Part shown: positions 1 to 5,628 of the stretch, in pieces | Layout of the letters: every line of letters starts with the position of its first letter | Numbering within the stretch: the stretch's first letter is position 1 | DNA from: Bacteroidaceae bacterium | GTDB taxonomy: Bacteria; Bacteroidota; Bacteroidia; Bacteroidales; Bacteroidaceae | Direction: 5' to 3' | Length of the DNA: 7,667 nucleotides | Assembly (NCBI GenBank): GCA_030843315.1 | Contig: JAUUPT010000121.1 | Span: forward strand, 1 to 7,667 | The notes under the pieces: generated by a model | The model's input: only the letters and a program-made list of their open reading frames with translations | Databases searched by the model: none | What the model was told of the DNA's origin: nothing | Made by a program: the position numbers and the translations under genes

Positions 1-26
1 TGACTTATACTGGAAAAAGTTGACAC
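1..26 (+). repeat. IS left terminal inverted repeat (IRL)
   Basis: The first 26 bases match the reverse complement of 1637-1662 at 23 positions; mismatches fall at repeat positions 7, 14 and 18. A GGGC block at 31-34 also lines up with GCCC at 1629-1632, so weaker pairing reaches 34 bp (28/34). The inner part contains GTTGACA, the reverse complement of the TGTCAAC core found at the right end. Only one clear copy of that core is present at this end. Confidence 0.88.
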
Positions 27-50
27 CTCCGGGCTAACCAGTAATTGTCA

Positions 51-485
51 ATGAAACGTAGAACAGTCAAAACTCGTGTCTTCAACCATGATATGGGTTG
101 GTATGAAGAAGTAGAGAAAGAAGTAAAAGGTTTTTTATTCACGGATGAGGATCGTATAATGATAGTCCGTGAATATCTGGAAAGCGGTTGTTCTTCTCAA
201 AGTATTCTTGAGAAGTATGAACTGAGTAACCGTCAAGTCCTATTTAATTGGATGGACAAGTATCTGAATCAAGAAGATTGCCTATCTTTGGCTGTATCAG
301 AAGAATCCGCCATGACACAGGAATTTGAAAGCAATAAGGGAAAGAGCAAGGATGAGGAAATTATACGTCTGAAGAAAGCTTTGGAACTGGAGAAGCTCCG
401 TTCTCAAGCCTACAAGACTATGGTTGACCTTGCGGAAAAGGAGTTTAACATTCCCATAAGAAAAAAATCTGGCACCAAACAGTAA
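51..485 (+). CDS. IS3-family transposase OrfA (DNA-binding subunit)
   Basis: OrfA proteins of IS3 elements bind the terminal repeats, and they donate the N-terminal half of the OrfAB transposase made by frameshifting. The ATG at 51 gives 144 aa; an in-frame TTG at 45 would add two residues, but ATG is the likelier start. About residues 28-72 form the helix-turn-helix region (FTDEDRIMIVREYL...SNRQVLFNWMDKYL). About residues 100-132 form a charged heptad-like helix (DEEIIRLKKALELEKL), the usual leucine-zipper multimerisation segment. The C-terminus, IRKKSGTKQ, is a common IS3 OrfA ending. The gene starts only 25 bp inside the left repeat, so the promoter must overlap that repeat or lie outside the element. 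Length is above the usual 90-120 aa, with an extended basic N-terminus. Confidence 0.88.
   Translation: MKRRTVKTRVFNHDMGWYEEVEKEVKGFLFTDEDRIMIVREYLESGCSSQSILEKYELSNRQVLFNWMDKYLNQEDCLSLAVSEESAMTQEFESNKGKSKDEEIIRLKKALELEKLRSQAYKTMVDLAEKEFNIPIRKKSGTKQ
461..467 (+). other. Slippery heptamer for -1 frameshift (orfA/orfB)
   Basis: Seven consecutive A residues lie in the phase A AAA AAA relative to orfA, 15 bp before its stop codon. A -1 slip here continues as ATC TGG CAC CAA and stays open through the orfB frame, giving a fused OrfAB of about 450 aa. This matches the programmed frameshift known in IS3 elements. I saw no convincing stimulatory stem-loop just downstream, only a weak CTGG/CCAG pairing. 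Confidence 0.8.
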
Positions 486-499
486 GCCTGCTCCACCAG

Positions 500-1402
500 T
501 TGTACCCTTCCGCTTCCATGGGTACCTTGTGTGGGCTGTTTGGTTATAGCAGACAATCTTATTATAAACGTGACAAGAAGGATGACTTTACCGTCGACGC
601 CTTAGAACCTCTCATCATAGAAAAGGTCCGTGAGTATCGTTCGCAGCATCCGGGTATGGGCTGTGTCAAGCTGTATATGGTTATCCGCGCCTTATTCGAG
701 GGTACAGGCTGTTTCCCCGGTCGTGACGCTTTCATTAACCTGCTTCGCAGCCATGGTCTGATGGTCCATTTGAGGCGCAGACGCCATTATCGTACCACGG
801 ATTCTGAACATAATTATCGCAAATACCCCAATCTTATAAAAGGTTTGGAAGTAACTTCCGCCAACAAGGTGTGGGTGAGCGATATAACTTACGTGGAAAC
901 CGGTGAAGGCGTCTGCTATCTATCCCTGGTAACGGACCTTTACTCCCATAAGATAGTGGGCTGGTCAGTCGGGCCTACCTTAGAGGCTATCTATCCGATA
1001 GAAGCATTAAGGATGGGACTGGGTACTATTGGCGAGGAAGCGTCGAAGGGGCTGATACATCACTCGGACCGGGGTTGCCAGTATTGCAGCCAGGCATATG
1101 CCGGGTTGTTGCGTGAACGGGACGTCCGAATCAGTATGACCCAAAGTGGTGACCCGTTGGAAAATGCCGTCGCAGAACGAGTAAACGGGATAATCAAATC
1201 CGAATGGATTTCTCGTATGCAAATATCCACGATAACGAAATGCAGAAGCGAGTTAAAGCGCATTGTAGACTTCTATAATGGGAAAAGACCGCATATGAGT
1301 ATCGGTTATAAGACTCCTGACGAGGTGCATGGGCAGGCAGGGAAGCAGCAACGATGCTGGAGAAATCCTTGGGAAGATAGCAATAAAGCAAAAATCTTAT
1401 AA
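500..1402 (+). CDS. IS3-family transposase OrfB (rve/DDE integrase domain)
   Basis: OrfB is the catalytic half of an IS3 transposase and normally acts as the OrfAB fusion produced at the A7 run (461-467). Numbered from the TTG at 500, the RNase-H-fold triad is visible as D128 (VWVSDITYVET), D190 (LIHHSDRGCQY) and E226 (ENAVAERVNG). The last two are 35 residues apart, the D-D(35)-E spacing of IS3. Residues 1-25 (GLFGYSRQSYYK) and about 45-95 match the usual HTH_21 segment before the rve domain, and the C-terminus has the characteristic YNGKRPHMSIGYKTPDEV motif. An independent start is uncertain: TTG 500 or ATG 518 are possible, but most product is probably the fusion. The frame is intact. Confidence 0.92.
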   Translation: MYPSASMGTLCGLFGYSRQSYYKRDKKDDFTVDALEPLIIEKVREYRSQHPGMGCVKLYMVIRALFEGTGCFPGRDAFINLLRSHGLMVHLRRRRHYRTTDSEHNYRKYPNLIKGLEVTSANKVWVSDITYVETGEGVCYLSLVTDLYSHKIVGWSVGPTLEAIYPIEALRMGLGTIGEEASKGLIHHSDRGCQYCSQAYAGLLRERDVRISMTQSGDPLENAVAERVNGIIKSEWISRMQISTITKCRSELKRIVDFYNGKRPHMSIGYKTPDEVHGQAGKQQRCWRNPWEDSNKAKIL

Positions 1403-1410
1403 TATCTTTG
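1403..1410 (+). promoter_or_regulatory. Possible Bacteroides -7 box inside the IS tail
   Basis: TATCTTTG, immediately after the orfB stop, fits the Bacteroidetes -7 consensus TANNTTTG. No TTG lies at the expected 19-21 bp upstream, so the match is half a promoter only. If used, transcription would begin near 1417, at the base of the GC-rich hairpin block. Confidence 0.25.
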
Positions 1411-1480
1411 CGCTCGTCGGGACGGGTGGTCCCGCCCCTTGCCGCGCGGCGCTCCCCGACCAGGGCTTGAAGCCCAACAG
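1411..1480 (+). other. GC-rich hairpin-forming non-coding block in the IS tail
   Basis: This 70-bp stretch is far richer in G and C than its surroundings and holds several nested palindromes. CGGGAC (1418-1423) pairs with GTCCCG (1429-1434). GTCGGG (1416-1421) can alternatively pair with CCCGAC (1455-1460). GCCGCGCGGC (1441-1450) is a perfect palindrome, and GGGCTT/AAGCCC (1463-1475) is another. No T tract follows, so it is not a classical intrinsic terminator. It could block read-through, form a structured RNA, or be acquired DNA carried by the IS. No protein in either strand is credible here. Confidence 0.45.
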
Positions 1481-1488
1481 GGATGGGA

Positions 1489-1653
1489 TGACAACCTGTT
1501 TAGGCAGAGAAGGGGAAGTGTGTAAACCTTTTTAGTGAGTGGTATCAGAAACTGTAAACCTATATAGGGATACTGTAAACTAAATTAGTTATTGTAAGTA
1601 AAGGGTGTAAACCATCTTAGTATTAATCGCCCAAAAGTGTCAACCTTTACCAG
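1489..1653 (+). repeat. Six phased direct repeats at the IS right end
   Basis: Copies of a 15-16 bp sequence close to TGTAAACCNNNTTAG start at 1489 (TGACAACCTGTTTAG), 1521 (TGTAAACCTTTTTAG), 1553 (TGTAAACCTATATAG), 1574 (TGTAAACTAAATTAG), 1606 (TGTAAACCATCTTAG) and 1638 (TGTCAACCTTTACCAG). The last copy is the core of the terminal inverted repeat. Start-to-start spacings are 32, 32, 21, 32 and 32 bp, close to three or two helical turns, so all copies face the same side of the DNA. The simplest reading is a ladder of transposase (OrfA) binding sites on one end of the element. Confidence 0.85.
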
Positions 1654-1662
1654 TACAAGTCA
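1637..1662 (-). repeat. IS right terminal inverted repeat (IRR)
   Basis: The reverse complement begins TGACTTGTACTGG and matches the left end at 23 of 26 positions. The CA at 1661-1662 is the inferred last dinucleotide of the element. Its inner half is also the sixth copy of the phased repeat series. Confidence 0.88.
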
Positions 1663-1675
1663 ATATGAGATTTGT

Positions 1676-1757
1676 ATTTTGTAAACGAAACAATAAATTT
1701 TTATTTTCGTCTTGTCAACAAGACAAAAATGTAGTATATTTGTCCTGTAAACAAGAC
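1676..1757 (+). promoter_or_regulatory. Three 33-bp-spaced operator-like palindromes
   Basis: Two clear 16-bp palindromes have the form GTCTTGTNNACAAGAC: 1709-1724 (perfect 7-bp arms, CA spacer) and 1742-1757 (one arm mismatch, AA spacer). A degenerate third copy, ATTTTGTAAACGAAAC, lies at 1676-1691. The starts are exactly 33 bp apart. The middle site covers the -33 element and the last covers the end of the -7 box and the probable transcription start. This placement suggests repression of the ATPase gene by a dimeric regulator not encoded here, or autoregulation. Confidence 0.6.
1712..1742 (+). promoter_or_regulatory. Bacteroides-type promoter of the ATPase gene
   Basis: TTG at 1712-1714, a 20-bp spacer, and TATATTTG at 1735-1742 match the Bacteroidetes primary-sigma consensus (TTTG, 19-21 bp, TANNTTTG). 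Initiation would fall around 1749, giving a leader of about 20 nt before the ATG at 1769 with no Shine-Dalgarno sequence. Palindromic operator candidates overlap both elements. Confidence 0.7.
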
Positions 1758-1768
1758 GATATGCAATT

Positions 1769-3034
1769 ATGGATAAAAATATTCTAAAAACCGTTATTGC
1801 CGACAATCAGATAGAAGTCCCTCGATACAAGGTAATTCCGAGAGATTTTACCTTTGAAGAATTTGGAAACTACGTTTTTGTCGGTATCCGAAGAGCAGGG
1901 AAGTCTTTCTTACTCTATCAGAGGATGCAACAGCTACTTACACAAGGTGTACAGTGGGATGAGATGCTGTATATTAACTTTGAAGATGAGCGTTTGGTTG
2001 GTATGTCTTCGGAAGATTTGAACCTATTGTTGGAAATTCATTTGGAGATGTACGGAAAGAGACCGATTCTTTTTCTTGATGAGATACAGAACATTGCTGG
2101 TTGGGAGAAATTCGCTCGCCGTATGGCTGATACCAAACATCGGGTTTATATTACCGGAAGTAATGCCAAGATGTTAAGCCAAGATATTCAAACTACTCTC
2201 GGAGGACGTTATATTCCGGTTGATGTTTATCCTTACAATTTTAAGGAGTTCCTAACTGCAAATGAAGTTGGTATTACTAAAGAAACTTTACTTTCAACCG
2301 AGGGGAGAGCAGAAGTACTTCGGAAGTTCAATGATTATTTCTATTTCGGAGGATTTCCCGAGAGTGCCGAATTTACAGCTAAACGTGATTACCTAACCAG
2401 TGTCTATCAGAAAATATATCTGGGCGATATAGCAACTCGTCATTCAGTAGATAATACTTTCGCGTTGCGCATCCTATTTAAAAAACTGGCTGAAAGCATA
2501 AAACAGCCTATGTCATTTTCTCGAATTGCTAATATTGTGTCCTCTACCGGAGCAAAAGTCGGCAAAACTACTATTATCAATTATATAGAATACGCTAAAG
2601 ATGCGTGGCTGATTTCCTCAATACAAAATATAGCAAGCAAACTTGTAGATAAGGAGACTAATCCCAAGTATTACTTTACTGACAACGGGATTCTGAATTT
2701 ATTTTTGCTTGATGGCAACACTTCCTTACTGGAAAACTTAGTTGCCATTAACCTGCTGCGTAAATACGGGCGTAATGATGCGGTTTTCTTCTACAACAAA
2801 GGAGTTGAGGTAGATTTTTATATCCCTGATGGAGCAACCGCTATTCAGGTTTGCTATAATCTTGATAACAACGATGGTACATTTGACCGAGAAGTTGGTG
2901 CTTTATTGAAGCTATCAAGTGTGTTAGAATGCAATAAGTTGATGATTATCACACAGGAGAATGAACTGGTGTTAGAGGTTGATAATAAAACGATTGAAGT
3001 TATTCCAGTGTGGAAATGGCTTCTGAATTTATAA
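1769..3034 (+). CDS. AAA_14 / DUF4143 family ATPase
   Basis: This is a 421-aa cytoplasmic P-loop ATPase of the two-domain AAA_14 plus DUF4143 type, a full-length size for the family. The Walker A motif is GIRRAGKS (residues 39-46), and the GxRRxGKS form is characteristic. Walker B is ILFLDE (100-105) followed by IQN, and a sensor-like TGSN lies at 129-132. A winged-helix-like stretch lies around 240-285 (SFSRIANIVSS...TTIINYIEYAKD). The C-terminal DUF4143 region contains EVDFYI (347-352) followed by AIQVCY, the place where related proteins show a PD-(D/E)xK nuclease-like core. The family has no settled function and is abundant in gut Bacteroidales. The start is the first ATG after the promoter; an upstream ATG at 1761 is out of frame. 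The gene stands alone between the IS and a terminator. Confidence 0.9.
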   Translation: MDKNILKTVIADNQIEVPRYKVIPRDFTFEEFGNYVFVGIRRAGKSFLLYQRMQQLLTQGVQWDEMLYINFEDERLVGMSSEDLNLLLEIHLEMYGKRPILFLDEIQNIAGWEKFARRMADTKHRVYITGSNAKMLSQDIQTTLGGRYIPVDVYPYNFKEFLTANEVGITKETLLSTEGRAEVLRKFNDYFYFGGFPESAEFTAKRDYLTSVYQKIYLGDIATRHSVDNTFALRILFKKLAESIKQPMSFSRIANIVSSTGAKVGKTTIINYIEYAKDAWLISSIQNIASKLVDKETNPKYYFTDNGILNLFLLDGNTSLLENLVAINLLRKYGRNDAVFFYNKGVEVDFYIPDGATAIQVCYNLDNNDGTFDREVGALLKLSSVLECNKLMIITQENELVLEVDNKTIEVIPVWKWLLNL

Positions 3035-3212
3035 TAAATTTGTATATTTGCGCTTGAAATCATGCCAATAGCGAGCAAAACGATGAAAAATAATCGTGTG
3101 CTAAATCGTGTGGGATTTCCAATTTGAAACAAGATAAAAGGTTGACTATCAATAGAGATGCAATAATAGTTCTCTTGCTGGTGGCACCACGAAGTAGAGC
3201 TCTCTTCTATTG
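3035..3212 (+). other. ATPase 3' region; possible short transcript
   Basis: Between the ATPase stop and the terminator there is no conventional gene. A -7-like box sits at 3043-3050. A 21-codon ORF (3062-3127, beginning MPIASKTMKN) contains a 9-bp tandem repeat AATCGTGTG (3092-3100 and 3104-3112). A TGGTG/CACCA hairpin lies around 3178-3188 and an AGAGCTCT palindrome at 3196-3203. It may be just a long 3' UTR, or a small RNA or leader-type transcript ending at the terminator. I could not match it to 6S RNA, SRP RNA, tmRNA or a tRNA. Confidence 0.3.
3043..3050 (+). promoter_or_regulatory. Possible -7 box after the ATPase gene
   Basis: TATATTTG fits TANNTTTG and is followed by CGC, as is common at Bacteroides promoters. 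The -33 region is poor (TTCTG near 3021). If active, the transcript would run from about 3057 to the terminator at 3213-3253, roughly 190 nt. Confidence 0.3.
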
Positions 3213-3253
3213 AAACCCATTGAAATTCAGATATTTCAGTGGGTTTTTCTTTT
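3213..3253 (+). terminator. Intrinsic terminator after the ATPase unit
   Basis: AAACCCATTGAAAT (3213-3226) pairs with ATTTCAGTGGGTTT (3233-3246) across a 6-nt loop, giving a 14-bp stem with one G/T-type mismatch. It is followed by TTCTTTT. On the plus strand this is a strong rho-independent terminator. On the minus strand the base after the stem is not T-rich, so it would end the opposing operon only weakly. Confidence 0.85.
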
Positions 3254-3435
3254 ATACCCACATACCATTTCCCGCCGATTTGAGCATTTGGGAGTTTCCC
3301 ATCCGGTGGTTTCCCCAGAGTCCCTCAAAAAAGCCACTAAAATCCTCCTATTTCACTTATTTACAACTATTTGCGCATATCATTTTCAGGAGCAATGACA
3401 TACTTTTGCATACCTGCTTAGATGTTGGAATGTAA
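3254..3435. other. Non-coding spacer between convergent units
   Basis: No credible gene is visible. The stretch contains a GTTTCCC pair (3293-3299 and, within GGTTTCCCC, 3308-3316) and a plus-strand TACTTTTG (3401-3408) that fits the -7 consensus but has no -33 partner and no gene downstream. No clear intrinsic terminator for the minus-strand operon was found. Confidence 0.4.
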
Positions 3436-5628
3436 TTAAATTAATAGCGAAAGCCTGGCCATCAGATAGCATACCGATGATTCGGCACCTTGATTCAGGT
3501 TGATATTGTTTTCTTCCAAACCGTCGTAACAACCGCCAGTTACCGGATTATAGACTATTTGACCAAGGTGGTTGTTTCCAAGAAACCAGCTAAAGGCGTT
3601 TGTTTGTTTTTGTCTGTAATCTTCCTGGTGGAAACAATTGTAAAAGGTAGTCAATGCCATTACGGTACCCGCTACGTCAATGGGTTGTTCGCCATATAAC
3701 ACTCCGCTTCCTTTCTCTTTTCGCAACCATCCCTGATTGGAGATAACCTTGATTTGCCCGTCCAGGAATATTTTATCTAGTAAGAAATCGAATGATTCTT
3801 TGGCAATATTTTTGTAATCATCATTTCCTATAACTTCGTAAGCATATAGCAGACATTCGGGTAATACGGCATTATCGTAGGTGAGGTAGGGTTCGAACCA
3901 TCTCCAACTATTATCGGCTGTTGCCCGGTACAAATCCGTCAATTTATCGGACAACGACTCAATAAGCGACCGGACCTCGGAAGAAGGTTCTTTCCCGTAA
4001 AAATAGCTTAATCCTTTTATCGCAAAGGCAAGGCTTCGGGGAGATTTCAAGCGGCGAATCATCGGGTAAGTCAAGTGCAGCGTTTTTATCGCTTCGCCTG
4101 TCCAGGGGTAAAGAAAACTATCGCCATGACAGATAAAATATCCCAGCGCCCACACGGCACGCCCGTTGCTGTCTTCCAACAATACATCTTCATTCTGAGG
4201 GGTAAATGTCCCTGATTTATCCACATAGTTCTTCAAAGAGCCATCCGGCTGAATGCAATAACGGATAAAATCCAGATAGCGTTTAATATATTTCTCGCAC
4301 GTCAGGTCTTTTTTGTCCACGTATACCCTGCATAAAGCAATAAGGGCGCGGGCATTGTCGTCGAGGGTGTATCCGGTATCGATATCAGGGCGGTTTCCTT
4401 TCGCAAACTGGATAATACCCAACTGTCGGCTCATGCGTTTTATATGTTCCGCATTGACAATGGGCAGTGAATAAGTAAGCATTTCCGTAACTCCTGCTAT
4501 TTTATGGAAAAGCCGGGTATAGGCTATCGCCGCATTTTCCCAGGCCGTGGAAGCTGTTTTTTGCATACCTGCCATTCCCATTTGTGCGCGGAGTCTTTCA
4601 TTGGAGAGCAGGCGGTTTACGGCTGTGGCCAACTGCCCGGAATCGAGAAAGTCGAAAATGATTCCGGTTTTATCCTGCAATACTTCCAGGGCATGAGGGA
4701 TAGGGGTTGCGATAATAGGGCAACCGCAACTAAGGGCATAAACAAATGTGCCGCTTACTGCCTGGTCGGGATCGGAAGAGGTAAAGAGGTAGATGTCGGT
4801 CATTTGCAGATATTCCAGCAGAACAGGCAAGTCAAGGTAGAAGTTAACAAACCGGACGTGGTCGGTTAATTGCAATTTCATTATTTTTTCTTTGAGCTTG
4901 TTGCGATATGCCTCTCCTTCATTTTTGATGATGGTAGGATGTGTTTTTCCTATAATAAGAAACAGTACCGAAGGATTCTTCTTAATGATAGCAGGCAATG
5001 CTTCCAATGTAGTTTCAATACTTTTGCCCGGACTGAGTAATCCGAACGTGGAAAGAATCCGCTTTCCCGTAAAGCCATATTTTTCTTTCAGCATTCGTTT
5101 ATTCCCTTGCGATACCAGATGGGTACCGTGAGGAATAACCGTTATTTTACCGGATTCAACCTGATATTTTTCCTGTAATATGACGGATGATGTCCGGGTC
5201 ATGACGACTATGGCCTGGCAGGCTTTCACGAGTTGCTGCAAATAATCGTGCAGTGCATCGGTCGGATGTGGCAATACGGTATGGAAAACGATAACGACGG
5301 GCTTGGTTAAAGATTGAACAAATTGTAGGAATAATGCGGAATGTTCGCTGAAAAGTCCGAATTCATGCTGAATACAAACCAGTTCGATATCGGCATCCCT
5401 GTTAATCTTTTCAGCAATGGTGGTGAACTCCTCTGCTACAGAAGAATTTAGTTTGTATTTTACCGTATCGGTATAGGTATGCTGTTCTACAGCAGATTCT
5501 ATGGCGCAGACTTTAACCGCATAGTTGCGGTCAAATTTCTGGTGGATAGCTTGTATGAGGTCTACCGAAAAGGTAGCGATGCCACATTCTCTCGGTGGAT
5601 AGGTGGTTATAAATAATATTTCCTTCAC
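3436..5628 (-). CDS. GT4-like glycosyltransferase fused to a toroid-like C-terminal domain
   Basis: A 730-aa cytoplasmic protein with no signal peptide or membrane segment. Residues 1-375 are a GT-B fold resembling GT4: PPRECGIATFS near the N-terminus (11-21), IPHGTH (165-170), FGLLSPGKSIETTLEAL (195-211), and the donor-site region ending YALSCGCPIIATPIPHALEVL. The usual EX7E pair is replaced by Q289 and Y297 (QAVSGTFVY). I recall Q/Y at the same place in homologues from other phyla, so this seems a subfamily trait. Residues 385-730 look like an (alpha/alpha)6 toroid, with conserved-looking acidic patches TLDDNARAL (421-429), LEDSNGRAVWALG (484-496), YDNAVLPE (584-591) and GEQPIDVAG (646-654). 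The start is GTG at 5628, overlapping the GH130 stop as GTGA, so translation is probably coupled. Donor and acceptor cannot be read from sequence; mannose is inferred only from the neighbour. Confidence 0.85.
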   Translation of the reverse strand: MKEILFITTYPPRECGIATFSVDLIQAIHQKFDRNYAVKVCAIESAVEQHTYTDTVKYKLNSSVAEEFTTIAEKINRDADIELVCIQHEFGLFSEHSALFLQFVQSLTKPVVIVFHTVLPHPTDALHDYLQQLVKACQAIVVMTRTSSVILQEKYQVESGKITVIPHGTHLVSQGNKRMLKEKYGFTGKRILSTFGLLSPGKSIETTLEALPAIIKKNPSVLFLIIGKTHPTIIKNEGEAYRNKLKEKIMKLQLTDHVRFVNFYLDLPVLLEYLQMTDIYLFTSSDPDQAVSGTFVYALSCGCPIIATPIPHALEVLQDKTGIIFDFLDSGQLATAVNRLLSNERLRAQMGMAGMQKTASTAWENAAIAYTRLFHKIAGVTEMLTYSLPIVNAEHIKRMSRQLGIIQFAKGNRPDIDTGYTLDDNARALIALCRVYVDKKDLTCEKYIKRYLDFIRYCIQPDGSLKNYVDKSGTFTPQNEDVLLEDSNGRAVWALGYFICHGDSFLYPWTGEAIKTLHLTYPMIRRLKSPRSLAFAIKGLSYFYGKEPSSEVRSLIESLSDKLTDLYRATADNSWRWFEPYLTYDNAVLPECLLYAYEVIGNDDYKNIAKESFDFLLDKIFLDGQIKVISNQGWLRKEKGSGVLYGEQPIDVAGTVMALTTFYNCFHQEDYRQKQTNAFSWFLGNNHLGQIVYNPVTGGCYDGLEENNINLNQGAESSVCYLMARLSLLI

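Larger units (their letters stand above)
1..1662 (+). mobile_element. Complete IS3-family insertion sequence
   Basis: The element is bounded by imperfect terminal inverted repeats at 1-26 and 1637-1662 (23 of 26 positions match) with the TG...CA ends typical of IS3. It carries orfA (51-485) and orfB in the -1 frame (ending 1402), with an A7 run for programmed frameshifting and a DDE catalytic triad in OrfB. At 1662 bp it is longer than usual for IS3, which is mostly about 1.2-1.55 kb. The excess is a roughly 235-bp tail after orfB with a GC-rich hairpin block and phased repeats. The left flank is outside the window, so a target-site duplication cannot be tested; the right flank begins ATATGAG. 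The element sits about 50 bp upstream of the ATPase promoter and in the same orientation. Both reading frames are intact, so it may be active. Confidence 0.9.

Noticed and set aside
20..25. TTGACA in the left repeat as a sigma70 -35 box for orfA
   Set aside because: Bacteroidetes promoters do not use this element in the same way, it belongs to the conserved inverted repeat, and there is no -7 box between it and the ATG.
1007..1535. Minus-strand ORFs within orfB and the 68-aa plus-strand ORF at 1329-1535
   Set aside because: They are shadows of orfB or run through the GC-rich hairpin block, with no protein-like features.
1489..1653. The regular repeats as a CRISPR array
   Set aside because: The units are 15-16 bp with degenerate sequence, gaps of only 6-17 bp, and the last unit is the IS terminal repeat.
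3042..3051. GTATATTTGC matches the short CTnDOT attB-type core GTANNTTTGC
   Set aside because: The same sequence is explained as a -7 promoter box, the core is too short to be meaningful alone, and there is no integrase gene or paired att site in the window.
3135..3146. TAAAAGGTTGAC resembles the IS terminal repeat
   Set aside because: Only about 11 bases agree and no second end or transposase remnant is nearby, so it is likely chance.
3165..3191. CTGGTGGCACCA could be the 3' end of a tRNA
   Set aside because: No T-arm GTTCGA sequence, no matching 5' acceptor strand about 70 nt upstream and no cloverleaf could be drawn.
2854..3261. 135-aa minus-strand ORF across the ATPase 3' end and terminator
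   Set aside because: It overlaps a well-supported gene antisense, spans the terminator hairpin, and its composition reflects the reverse of coding and AT-rich spacer sequence.
4504..4869. 121-aa plus-strand ORF inside the glycosyltransferase gene, and similar plus-strand ORFs at 3490, 4892, 5991 and 6279
   Set aside because: All lie antisense within the two clearly conserved minus-strand genes and show no recognisable motifs.
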